Source: Macrocybe gigantea | Lineage: Eukaryota; Basidiomycota; Agaricomycetes; Agaricales; Callistosporiaceae | Reading direction: 5' to 3' | Length of the DNA stretch: 64,000 nucleotides | NCBI GenBank assembly: GCA_011319805.1 | Contig: SJRY01000068.1 | Coordinates: 310,001 to 374,000 of the forward strand | Part shown: positions 10,243 to 20,600 of the stretch, piece by piece | How the letters are laid out: each line of letters starts with the position of its first letter | How positions within the stretch are numbered: position 1 is the first letter of the stretch | Program-made: the position numbers and the translations under genes | Notes under the pieces: model-generated | What the model saw: the letters and a program-made list of their open reading frames with translations, nothing else | Told to the model about the DNA's origin: nothing | Databases searched by the model: none

Positions 10243-11094
10243 AATGCCTGCCCGATACCAGCTCGCTCGTCTTCTCGCCGCCAACGCCAGGTGGGCAAAG
10301 GACGTAGAGAATGCAGAACCCAATTTTTTCCAGCGATCGGTCCAAGGTCAATCGCCCCATGTGTGTAGAGGCTTTGCCGTCTTGCTGCAAACGACAGCCA
10401 TTCATTGAGATCTACTGTGCAACAGACCCTTTGGATAGGATGCTCCGACTCGCGAGTGCCCGAGTCGGTCATCAGCGGATCGAAGCCTGGAGACATCTTT
10501 GTCCATAGGAACATCGCAAAGTCGGTTGCTGTTTCTCCCTCAGTCGTTCTGGGGCTGACCGCCGCCTGTCTTTCTTAGCCAAGCGCAACTGGATGACCAA
10601 AGTGTGCAGGCTGTCATCACCTACGCCGTGTATGAGCTGAACGTAGAACATGGTGCTTTTTCCGCTTTTTCTGGTGCAGAGATGACCTTTCCAACCATTT
10701 CCCCTCCGGTGCGTTGATGGCATCGTCCACGATTACAGTCGTCGTCGTCGGCCACTCCGTCTGTGGTGGAGTCACAGCCTGTGTCGATGCAGCCCAGAAG
10801 GACGCGGTGCCGACTATCCCTGAGCTGCCAGCACAAGCGCCTCTAAATCAGTGGTTGAGGCCGCTGACGAACCTCGCAAAGTCGCTCAAGATCGCGGGCA
10901 GGACTAGACAAGAGGCGATGCAAATCGTGGTGGAGGAGAATGTCAAGCAGCAAGTGCAGAACATCTGCCAGTCGGAGACGATGGTGAAAGCATGGAAAGA
11001 AAACAAGAATGTCTGGGTACACGGGTTCGTGTACGATCTTTCGAGCGGGTTGCTCAACGATCTCGGCATCACCAAGGGACCAGGCCCTGCCTAG
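10243..11094 (+). CDS. Beta-class carbonic anhydrase
   Basis: This is a zinc enzyme that interconverts CO2 and bicarbonate. Hand-splicing gives about 213 residues. The start [17 protein letters not shown] is the usual N-terminal helix. The first zinc-ligand motif and catalytic dyad are in [12 protein letters not shown]. The second ligand pair is in [13 protein letters not shown] (His and Cys). The C-terminal half has [13 protein letters not shown] and the strand [13 protein letters not shown]. Introns interrupt after QGQSPH, within the Asn codon after HRNIA, and within the Val codon after LNVEH. The N-terminus is not an obvious mitochondrial presequence, so a cytosolic location is likely. Longer minus-strand ORFs across 10018-11106 are shadows of this gene. 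Confidence 0.94.
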
Positions 11095-11299
11095 GCGGCG
11101 TTCCATCGTGGGCTAGACTTTTTTTTACCCTCAACTTTACAATCAGCTTTCTTTCTTTTCAAGTATACTTTCGAATAGCGTTGGACTGTATTCAGACGGG
11201 TCTCAGAATTTTAAGAATGTAACGGCGTCGATATCAGAAATGGTAACCTTGCATGATGGTCGCCGTCACAGCCGTTTGACAGCCTGCTTCAGGTCAGCC

Positions 11300-12863
11300 A
11301 TGAGCACCACCGTTGACGACGGCCGTCTGCTCGTACAGATTGCCTCGTACAACTCAAACTCACAGAGCATCGATGCACTGCCGCAAGACCTCGTGGACTG
11401 GCTGGCACCCACGCTTCAGGTATCAAGTTTCCTCTCAAGCCAGCGCAGGGCTCCAGACATTGTTGCGGTTGGTTTTCAAGAACTTCTTCCGTTGCATCTA
11501 GGGCGTGCGTATCCGGCCTTTTGTTTTTATCATGCACCTCTCTCACCTATTCAAGGCGTCGCCGATATCTGCGAGCAGTGGCCGGATTCTCTAGATCCGT
11601 GCTCGAACAGAGAAACGCCTTGGTTCGGTCTCAAATCGAGACGCACGCTCCGAACAGAGAGAAATACTCCTTGATTGCCGAGGTCGTCAATGTTGGTGTC
11701 GCCCTTCTCGTATACGGCCGCGACGACGGCATCGCCCGCTACGTAGTTGATGTCCAAACACAATGGACCGGTTGCGGGCCCGCCTACATGGGCAACAAGG
11801 GCGCCGTCGGCATACGCTTTCGCGTAGGGTCAGCCAACGGTGGTCCAGGAGAGATATACACGTACGTTCTCCTTCATTGCGTGTTGATACCTCACTTGTG
11901 TTAACTCCTATTAAGCTTTGTATGTGCCCATCTCACGGCATTCGAGGACAGACTTGCCCAAAGAATAGCGGACTTCCACCACATCGTCGGCACTCTGCTC
12001 TTCCCCCCGGTCTTGTCCGAATTCAATGAACTCAGTACAATTTACAAGACTTCACATCTATTCTTTTTGGGTGATCTCAATTTCCGCCTCGGTCTCCCTC
12101 CGAGTCACCCGCTTTACTCCTTTCGCTATCGCCCTGAATTCGCACGCGCTCTAGACAACGAGGACACGCGGAAAGAGCTCAAGGAATTTGACCAACTCTA
12201 CGTTCAGCGCGTCAAGGGCAGCGCTTTCGTCGGCCTCCGCGAGGGTGATTTCTGGCGGTTCAAATGCAGCTACAAGTATCAGCTCGGTGAAGTGGACAAG
12301 TATAACAAGTACGCGCTTTTCAGAGTTGTCGATCTCCAGTCTGGATTGACGTTTTTGCGTTTCGCAGTCACAAACGTGTTCCAGCTTGGACAGACCGAGT
12401 CCTGTATACCACCTACACGGATTCACCAGACAAATTAGATGAATCCAACATAACGAATATTTTGTATACTTCCATCCCATCGTATACGACATCGGACCAC
12501 GTATGCCACATCCGCAGCCTTTTGGCTTCTGCTGCTGACTGACATGACACTTCGCAGAAACCGATCGCTTCTCTCCTACTTTTGCCACCAACCCCGCAAA
12601 CTGACGAATTTTTGGATAAACCCCCACTCATTCGTCTACCAAGCGCATACGTTCCGAAGCCTGATCCACTAGCCACCTTCAAACGATACGCGGGTCGCAC
12701 CTTGGATCGCATTGTTGGCGTGCTCTGGTGTATCCTTGTTATACTTGGAGCTGGCTCGAGTCTCGTCGGCATCGTCAATCTCTGTCTTGGCATTGCTGCT
12801 TGGTTCTGGTGGAGGTCAAAAAGTCCTGGAAATCTTGCAAGGATATTTGGATGGATTATTTAA
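11300..12863 (+). CDS. Inositol polyphosphate 5-phosphatase, tail-anchored (Inp54-like)
   Basis: This is a phosphoinositide 5-phosphatase of the IPPc/EEP fold. Motifs in order are: VQIASYN near the N-terminus; VAVGFQEL, with the Mg-binding Glu; AYMGNKGAVGIRF; FVCAHL, interrupted by an intron; GDLNFRL (usually GDLNYR); FWRFKCSYKY; PAWTDRVLYTTY; and SDHKP. The last exon ends in a hydrophobic helix (GVLWCILVILGAGSSLVGIV plus LCLGIAAWFWW) close to the C-terminus, giving a tail anchor as in yeast Inp54, which is ER-anchored and acts on PI(4,5)P2. The start is set at MSTTVDDGRLL (11300); an in-frame Met at 11240 is possible. Four introns were placed. Confidence 0.9.
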
Positions 12864-13119
12864 CAAGGATTTCATTCACTGTATGCATATCTATTGATAG
12901 TGGTAAATATTGTCTAATGGAGCAATCTGGACACTCCACTGGTATAAAAACATGTTCAAAGGGTACAAAGCTTGACGTGGGGAAAAATTGCAAGAGCCTC
13001 TAAACTACTATGAACGAGATCTGACTTTGACACGGTGTCCTGGGATACCGCAGCCCTCGCCTTCACCCTTCGCAGAAGGCAGGTAACAGAGAGAGATCAC
13101 TGATCGAGGTAACAGGGTA

Positions 13120-13842
13120 TTACGGTATCGTCGACGAATTTTCTCGCTCTAGGCGTGTGAGCTGCGCTTGGAGTATAGATATTTGCTTTTTATGCTCATC
13201 GAGCAAAACCTCCTTCTCCCGTCGATTGTCGGAAAGCTGTCGCTCGAGCTGGGCGATCGATTCTCGAGTTTGCTGAAGCCGTGTAGATAGAGTTCGGAGG
13301 AGGTTTTGCAGGCCCTCCGCAGTCATGGATTCGACGCCGGATGGCTCCAGCGCCGTCAGGACGACGTTCCAGCTGTTATCAAATTCGAGCACATTGGCGT
13401 CGCTGTTGAAGGTGATTCCGATCGCTTTCAGAGCGTGAGTTAGTCTCTGAAAGTCTTGGCTCGATGCATCGCACTGTTCGTTCTCTGAAGACGCCACTAT
13501 CGGCACAGACGCCGACTGAGTTGAACCCGTAGCGGGCTGCCCATCGCCCGTCGTCTTTGCTTGCGCATCATTGAGTTGCTTAATCTGCGCCTCTAAAGCC
13601 TTGATGCGGATGGCGTCCGCTGCTAGCTGATCTTTGCTCAATTTCGCCACCGAATGACAGCGCTGTTGGAGTTCGGAGCACTGCTGTTGGAGGTGATAGA
13701 CCTGCTTGCGCATCTCGACGATGGCATTTTCGCGTTCGAATGCGACAAGAGAGAGTATCGCGTCCGCGCCAAACTGGATAGCGGTCCCTGGCGGTTGAGG
13801 AGCAGCGTGCTGAAGGGGTGCATTCATTGAGTGAATAGGCAA
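13120..13842 (-). CDS. Coiled-coil protein of unknown function
   Basis: An intron-free ORF of 240 codons. Residues about 30-90 (AFERENAIVEMRKQVYHLQQ onward) and 175-235 (LSTRLQQTRESIAQLERQLS onward) are strongly heptad-like with Leu, Glu and Gln. Between them is a Ser/Gln/Thr-rich linker and a small globular stretch (LTHALKAIGITFNSDANVLEF). The layout (coiled coil, small domain, coiled coil) recalls kinetochore or spindle-pole proteins. The stretch HALKAIGI..NVLEFDNSWNVVLTAL resembles the small head domains of such proteins, but I cannot assign it. The start could also be the Met at 13827. The gene is head-to-head with PRP45, with 92 bp between start codons. It is clearly a real gene by length and composition. 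Confidence 0.72.
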   Translation of the reverse strand: MPIHSMNAPLQHAAPQPPGTAIQFGADAILSLVAFERENAIVEMRKQVYHLQQQCSELQQRCHSVAKLSKDQLAADAIRIKALEAQIKQLNDAQAKTTGDGQPATGSTQSASVPIVASSENEQCDASSQDFQRLTHALKAIGITFNSDANVLEFDNSWNVVLTALEPSGVESMTAEGLQNLLRTLSTRLQQTRESIAQLERQLSDNRREKEVLLDEHKKQISILQAQLTRLERENSSTIP

Positions 13843-13934
13843 TCTGCTGACGTAAGATCATCCAGCTCACTAAGATTCAGGAGCCCCCATTCCAAACACA
13901 GACAAACACTCCTTCATCCATCTCGACCTCCACA

Positions 13935-15837
13935 ATGGCCACAGCGCTCGCAGCGTAAGTCGCCTTCAGCATACTCGTTTACGTTCACAATTGTAGCTGA
14001 CGGTGTGCTCAAATAGGATACTGCCTCAACCTATCCACACCTCTGTGGTTTCAGACGACGAAGAGACATCCAACATAGCGCCCAGTCAATCTGTGGTTGT
14101 GCGGCCAGTGAGACCGCCTTATGGTCAACGGAACGGCTGGAAACCATCCGGTCAGGAAGATTTTGGTGGGTTTCTATGATTTATCTATATATTTTTTTCT
14201 TCGCGCGAATTTAACCGAGTTTCCATCCTACAGGCGATGGTGGTGCATATCCAGAATGCCATCTCGCGCAATACCCCCTTGATATGGGCCGGAAGAAGGT
14301 ATGGTCCAACGGTTTCTACCATAAATTGCGACTAATGCATATATTTCCAGGCATCCTCTGGCAACACCCTAGCCCTTCAAGTCGATAGTGAAGGCAACGT
14401 TCGTTACGATGCAATTGCTCATCAAGGGCAACGACCTGGCAAGATAGTCCAGTCACAATTCAAAGATCTCGTGCCCCTTTCCCACCGCAAGGATTTGGAC
14501 GATGAGGACCGTTCGATGGAGAGGCCTTCGGAGGAGGAGGTGCAGAAGACGACTGAAAAAACTCGCGCGGCCTTGGAGAAGATTGCCAACGGCAAGATTA
14601 AAGCCGCACAGCCGAAGAATGTTCCCGATAGTCAGGGCAAGACCACGTATATTCGATACACTCCCGGTCAGCAGAATGGCCAGGCCGGGTTGCAACAACG
14701 TATCATTAAAATGTCCGAAGTCGTCGAAGATCCCTTGAACCACCTCGCTTTAAACACAAAAAGATCCCCAGAGGACCTCCTAGCCCACCTCCTCCTGTAC
14801 TTCGTAGTCCGCCTCGCAAAGCAACAGCTCAGGAACAGAAGGAGTGGATGATTCCACCGTGCATCTCGAATTGGAAGAACAATAAAGGTTTTACCATTCC
14901 TTTGGACAAGCGGTTGGCGGCAGATGGTAGAGGGCTTCAAGATGTGAGTTTCCTTATTGATCATGTCCGATTTGCCGCTAACCTGTTCGACAGCTACACA
15001 TTAATGATAACTTTGCCAAGTTTTCAGAAGCACTTTTCGTGGCTGATCGTCATGCGCGGGAAGAAGTTCGCCAGCGAGCCCTTATGCAACAGAAAATTGC
15101 TCAGAAAGAGAAGGAATCAAAGGAAGAAAACCTTCGGTTGCTTGCTCAGCGTGCTCGCGAGGAGCGTGGTGGCATTGCCCCAAACCAACCGTCCAAAGTC
15201 AAGTAGCGATGAAGTCCTCGCTCGCAGCATACGGTAGCGACTCTGGCAGCGAGTCCGAGTCGGAGGCTGAGAGTGAGGATGAAGAAGCGCGCAGGATTCG
15301 CGATCAGATGAGGCAGGAGAAACGCAGGGAGCGCGAGAGAGAGTTGAGAATGAACAACATGGGTACGGAACAACGCGCCAAGATGCTTGCTCGACAGCAG
15401 AACCGGGACATTTCCGAGAAGATTGCTCTCGGTTTGGCGAAGCCAACTCTTTCAAAGGAATCGATGTTGGATTCTCGATTATTCAACCAAGAATCGCTGT
15501 CTGGAAGCTTTGGTGACGATGAATCGTACAATCTGTATGACAAACCACTCTTTCATGGCTCGACCGCGGCCGCTGCCATCTATAAAGCTCGAGGAAATAT
15601 CGAGCAAGGCAACGACGAGTCGTTTGGCGGGGGACGGAAGAAGGCATCGGCAAAGCCTTGGATAACGATCGGTTTGGTCTGGGTCAACCGAAGTTTGGCT
15701 TCGAAGGTGCGGCGGATCAGGAAGTGCGAGAAGGCCCTGTTCAGTTCGAGAAGGATACTGGTGATGTGTTCGGCCTGAACCAATTCCTGGACGAGGCAAA
15801 GACAGGTAAGAAGAGGGGTCTGGATACGGATGTGTGA
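13935..15837 (+). CDS. PRP45: SNW/SKIP pre-mRNA processing factor (Prp45), with three apparent -1 frameshifts
   Basis: This is a spliceosome component of the NineTeen-associated set. The protein is built from MATALAA plus ILPQPIHTS, VRPPYGQR, PECHLAQYPLDMGRKK, VQSQFKDLVPL, the SNW core (EPPRFKHKKIPRGPP, WMIPPCISNWKNNKG, IPLDKRLAADGRG) and INDNFAKFSEALFVADR. The C-terminal half is charged (QNRDISEKIALGLAKP, SRLFNQ, EGPVQFEKDT, FGLNQFLDEAK). The reading frame must slip by one missing base at three places, each in a C or G run: CCC 14732-14734 (between DP and LEPP), CCCC 15178-15181, and GGGGG 15629-15633. With one extra base at each, the frame is continuous through conserved motifs. The gene is essential in yeast, so sequence error is more likely than decay. 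Confidence 0.88.
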
Positions 15838-16094
15838 GTGGCTTCATGGCTTTCCAAACTATTGTGTTTTCTGAAACAGTTATTTTAGTGGAAGTTCTCG
15901 GAAACGGCAACAACTTGAGAAGGCATCAGAGAGGGAGTAGATGTTTTCTTTTTTTCAATATACATTCTCTTTGTGTATTTTATGTAGTCTTAGTCCCGCG
16001 TTTTCCTAATTCATCGGCATCTGCCGTGGCGAAGACCTTGTCATATTGGCCTGAGTGCAGTAAAATTTTGTAGAACAACACCTCTGCTACTGGC

Positions 16095-17601
16095 ATGAGC
16101 ACCGGAAATGCTGCTCCAGTAGAACAGAAACATGTCTCTGGCGTTCGGACGGTCCTGAAGTACACTGGCATACCCACGTCTTGGCTCAACAAACGGCCAA
16201 AGCTGCCTTCACGGAACTGGCTTATTTTCCTCTCCGTGACATCGTCCTTGGCTGGACTGTACATCTACGACCGACGTCAATGCAAGAAAATACGCCAGCA
16301 CTACATAGACAAGGTCAAGGATCTGTCCGAAGAACAGGTTGACCACCTGGCATGGCCTCGCAAAGTCACCGTATACGGCGCAAAGTGGCCAGGTGACGAG
16401 GACTACGACCAAAGTATCAAGTACTTCCGGAAGTACGTCAAGGTTGAGGCTATCCGCTTCTCCCAGTACCCATCCAGATGCACTGACATTTTTCTTCGTT
16501 CAGCCCATCCTAGTCGCTGCCGCTGTGGATTACGACCTTGTCGTCGGTAAACGTCACGGCGACATTGCGCGCCACGTCGCCGAAGAGATACGGCTGCGCA
16601 GGCGCCGTGATACAGGTCTAGACAGCGACACGGAGCTTACCAAGGCACTCCCGACGTACAAACCTCTTCAGCGACTTCGCCAGCACGAACTCGAGGGCGG
16701 CGTTGTCATCGTCGGTCGGCCTACCTTCAAGGAGTTCATGGCCGGACTTAGGAGAGGGTGGACGGAAGGGTTAGAAAAGGTCGACGAAGAGGAGGCCCTC
16801 GCCCATGAACTAGAGTCGGACGGTCATTTCGATGAACCGGAAGAGCCTGCCGAGGGAGAAAATCCAGCGGATGCTCTAGCTTCTCCAAAACTCGCCTCTC
16901 TGTCCTCCAAAGCTTCTCCCGTGTTTTCTCCTCTCCAAATTCGTCCGCCTACCTCACCTCCCAGACCAGGTGCAACAACCGCATCATCGCAGCTTTACCC
17001 TCCTCCCCATTCCATTCCCGTTCTTCCCCCGTTATTGCTTGTACCCTTCACTAATCATATCGGAATATCCCAAATCCCTCTTATGATATGGGGATTCTTT
17101 AATCAACGGCACAAAGTCCGTTCGGGGGCGGAGGCAGGGTACCGTCTGGTCATGAGAAAGACTAGACCTATCCATGCGCCAAATGCTAGCCTGTCTCTGT
17201 TCGCCGACATCTCGACACAGAGCGAACAGAGCGGCACTGATCTAGAATTTGAAAAACAGGCTGAATCGTATTACAAGAAATCGCTTTCTCGCTGGCCAGA
17301 AGAGATAGAAAAGGCCCGTAAAAAGTATTATGACGAGCTTCCGCCCAAACTCGCCACTGCCCGCGCTCTGGCTCGTGGCACAAGAGAACACACGAAAGAG
17401 GAGACGGAGAACCCACCCCCTACAGAGGTGGAACTAAGGGCAGAGCGGCTGAAGAAGGAACAAAGATGGAGACGCGATCTTGAAGGCTGGAGCATCGTGA
17501 AGCCTACTGAGCCCGTTGTTTGGGACGACCGGTTTAGCGACGCGCTTCGTTTGTTCGTCGACCAGCAGGACGAGGACAGCGATCCATCCAATTCCATCTA
17601 A
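16095..17601 (+). CDS. TIM54: Mitochondrial import inner membrane translocase subunit Tim54
   Basis: This is a subunit of the TIM22 complex, which inserts carrier proteins into the mitochondrial inner membrane. The N-terminus (GIPTSWLNKRPKLPSRNW) leads into one transmembrane segment (LIFLSVTSSLAGLYIYDR), as in the family. Motifs include RKVTVYGAKWPGDEDYDQS, YVKPILVAAAVDYDLVVGKR, GDIARHVAEEIR, VVIVGRPTFKEFMAGLRRGW and, after an acidic Pro/Ser-rich linker, LPPLLLVPFTNHIGI and WGFFNQRHKVR. The C-terminal region is charged and ends DPSNSI at 17601. One intron was placed (donor after YVK near 16442, acceptor ttcag near 16502). It converges on HFM1 with 20 bp between stop codons. Confidence 0.92.
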
Positions 17602-17621
17602 TTATCCTACTTTACAATTAT

Positions 17622-20600
17622 CTAGACGAAATTTACTGCTCCGCTGTTAAACCACGTTTTGAACTGCGCCCACCCATCTTGACACTTTTCCTGTCCTTCT
17701 TTCGACCAAGAGACCATTGCGTCGTCACCTCCGCACCGAGGAAGTTCCGTGTCTTCAGGCGCCATTGCAGTGACATCTTGTTCGGTATCGGGCGCATACA
17801 GAAACAAAGGTGAGGACGCCAGTGATGCGCTGAATGTCACTGACTCCGTAATATCCTGTTCCTTCTGCCTACAAAAATGCGCCTCCTCTTTCGGGGTCAA
17901 CGGAAGACGGGTCTCGATGCTGTTGCCCTTGCCATCTACCTCAAGATTGGAAGTGGGATCTAACGAATTTGAGGTGGGGCGCGGTGGTGTATTGCTCTTC
18001 TGGGACCTCTGTTTTTTGGACGTCTGCCCAGCTTCCCCGCCGTGCGAAAAAGTTCTCTTCCCATTTGCTGGAACTGATTCGTCTTCCTTATCATACAGAA
18101 CGACCGCCGAGTCCTGGCCTAACAGAGCGCCTCTCGCATCGGAACAAATTCGAGTCGGGGCACAGCGCGAGATGTCGCAGATCTCAGGAAGATCGTCTTC
18201 TTTCAGTACTTCGCACCCGATGTTTTCGTATGGACTGGCCGAAATCGACTGGTAGCTCAGATCGGCAAATTCTATTTTGAAATCCGGCGGAGCTTTCGAT
18301 TTCCGTTTGAGCACGTCGACGTTACTCTGGAGTCTGATCCGGTGGCCTTTTGGAAGTTGCAATGTATTCCTGACATTCGCGCGGTTGTGCAATGACTCTA
18401 GATTCAGAAGGTGTCTGTCGGAATTGGTATTCCCTTCTCGCAAGTGAGGATGAGGACTAGCTTGCTTATTTCTTCGTCTCGGATTTGGAGGGCCACGCAG
18501 TCCTTCTCGGCAGCTGCTATGATTGAACATCACGTTAGTCTGTCGATAATAAGCTGTTCCTACCAAAGGTGTCGGCAACTTGTCTTGTTTTTGCATGTAT
18601 GGTTGCATCTGAGGTCGCTGAGTGACATTTCAAAAAAAAAATGAGCAAATCAAAATCACTGAAATCGCCCGTTTTGCAGTTTTCTGTGTTGAGTAATGGT
18701 CGATTTGTTTTCATCAAGATTCTCGGAAAGATTCATGTTTGATTCATCTGTTTTCGCTCCTGCGGTGCAGCCTAATGCCTAATCAGTCGATGAGCAGTTT
18801 GGCGGAGCAACTTACCAGTCTTTTCCGTCTGTACTACGACCGGACTCGGAGATGTGTCTTCCGTGCCATCATCAACGTCCATATTCCAAAAGTCGGGATC
18901 ATTCTCCAGGCCCTCGAGGTCCAAATCCTGTGGGAAATGATGAGCGCATGAAGTGGTGAGGTGAAAACACGTACCACTAATGCAGGCGGCCGAGTGTTCA
19001 ACGTTGGATAATCACTGGCCGGAACATTGGGCCTGTAGGTTGTGGTGACTGCTGTACCTGCTATTGTTTCCTGGAGCCACTCGATAGTAAGTAGAAGCGA
19101 TGATGAAGAGAGGACCTACTGCTGCAATAATAATCAGTACATATTGGCTGGGTTTCATCAACTGGACTCTAATATCGAACGTCTTCGAGGCTCTCAACAT
19201 ATCGGTCCTTGACAAAGGTGGACATCAATGCGGACCCGTGAACGACAAGGAATCGATATTACGGCATGCGTCGAAAGTCGAGGAACTCCATTTCTGATGT
19301 AAGGGTGAGGACAGTCGTCATGCTAAGTCCTTTGCGTTTCTTCGATTTCGATCCATGAGTCTCGTTGCCTTTCAAGCCGCATCTGATTGAAAGTTCGACT
19401 TCGATAGGCCCGTCTCGATCCCGAGACGTGATGGATAGTTCTGTCACCTCGACATGGTAGACTGGCAATTCCCTTAGCAAAGCAAGCACCTCTGACCCAA
19501 AGGGCGGACGGCGATTCAACAACTTGATCACGCGAAAGTCAGTTCGGAGTGACACTGCTTGTGTCTGTCGACTTACAGTTTCAATCCGCACGGCATCTTG
19601 GTTTCGAAGGCGATCAAAAGTTGTAATACTATGTTCCGCAAGAACCTATCATTCAGTTAGATTTTGTTTTTAAACTTACTTATTAGAGGCAACCTTTATA
19701 CTAAAGCAAGTCAGCTCGAACCCGTACAAAGCGAGCAACCGAAACAAACGATTTTTCTCCTATCTGTTCAATCTGACGCAAAACAGTGGGCCTCTCTTCC
19801 CAGGCTTTTGCGGTGAAGCATCGAAGCCTAGGCCAAAAGTCGGTTTCAAAACCGCGTCAGAATTTGAAGGGACTCACAGTTCTAAGCTATGTTTCACCTG
19901 AGCGCCCAGCTTTTTGTGAACCGCGACTTCAACGACCGCTTCAGATTATCAGATAAAAATGCAGTCGAAGAAATGTCGATAGTGATCAACCACCTTTGGC
20001 AACTCTTGTTACGTGATGGAATATGCTTAGTGCCTCAAGTTGGGGTTGACTGTCCGGACTTTTATATTCCGGCAAGTTTAAGGATATACCGCCTAGTACT
20101 GCCTTTTCGACGTAGGGCTATTGAATAGTAAGGATATATGTCGACACACCTGAATCAAGAGAAAGACTTTATCAGCCGACTTCTCCAGCTTTTTCATTTC
20201 AAAACGGATGTCTGGGTGCTTGCGGAGCTTGTCAAGGCACTTTGGAGTTTGAAACCGAGCTCATTAACTCCAGTCGGCTTTTTTATAATGTCTGGTGATG
20301 CTTACCGTCTTTTCTGAGGTCCTCAGCTTTATCTCGGAGAATCTATGAAAAGGGTAACTTTTGTTTTTCCATTCCGTATAAAGGACTCACTCTTCTGCAG
20401 CGGAGATAGTCTCGAACTACAATTTTATGCTCTTCAATCCTTTGGCAGTCTCATACTCAGATAACTCACAATTTCTCGGAGAGAGGCGCGATCGGGAAGG
20501 GAAAGTAAGGAATGCATCTGCAGGCAGAACCGGAGGTCAAATCCAAAATCGCCGACGCGGAAGAGATAGTGACTTCCAGTAGCTTGCTTGATGTATAACT

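Noticed and set aside
16339..16440. Alternative TIM54 start at 16339
   Set aside because: The upstream exon starting at 16095 supplies the membrane helix and presequence expected of Tim54; 16339 is in the wrong frame before the intron.
17622..18608. Separate gene encoding a 328-residue Ser/Pro-rich protein
   Set aside because: A short intron joins it to a C4 zinc finger (CNHTCKNKTSCRH, LCCREG) typical of HFM1, so it is the C-terminal tail of that helicase.
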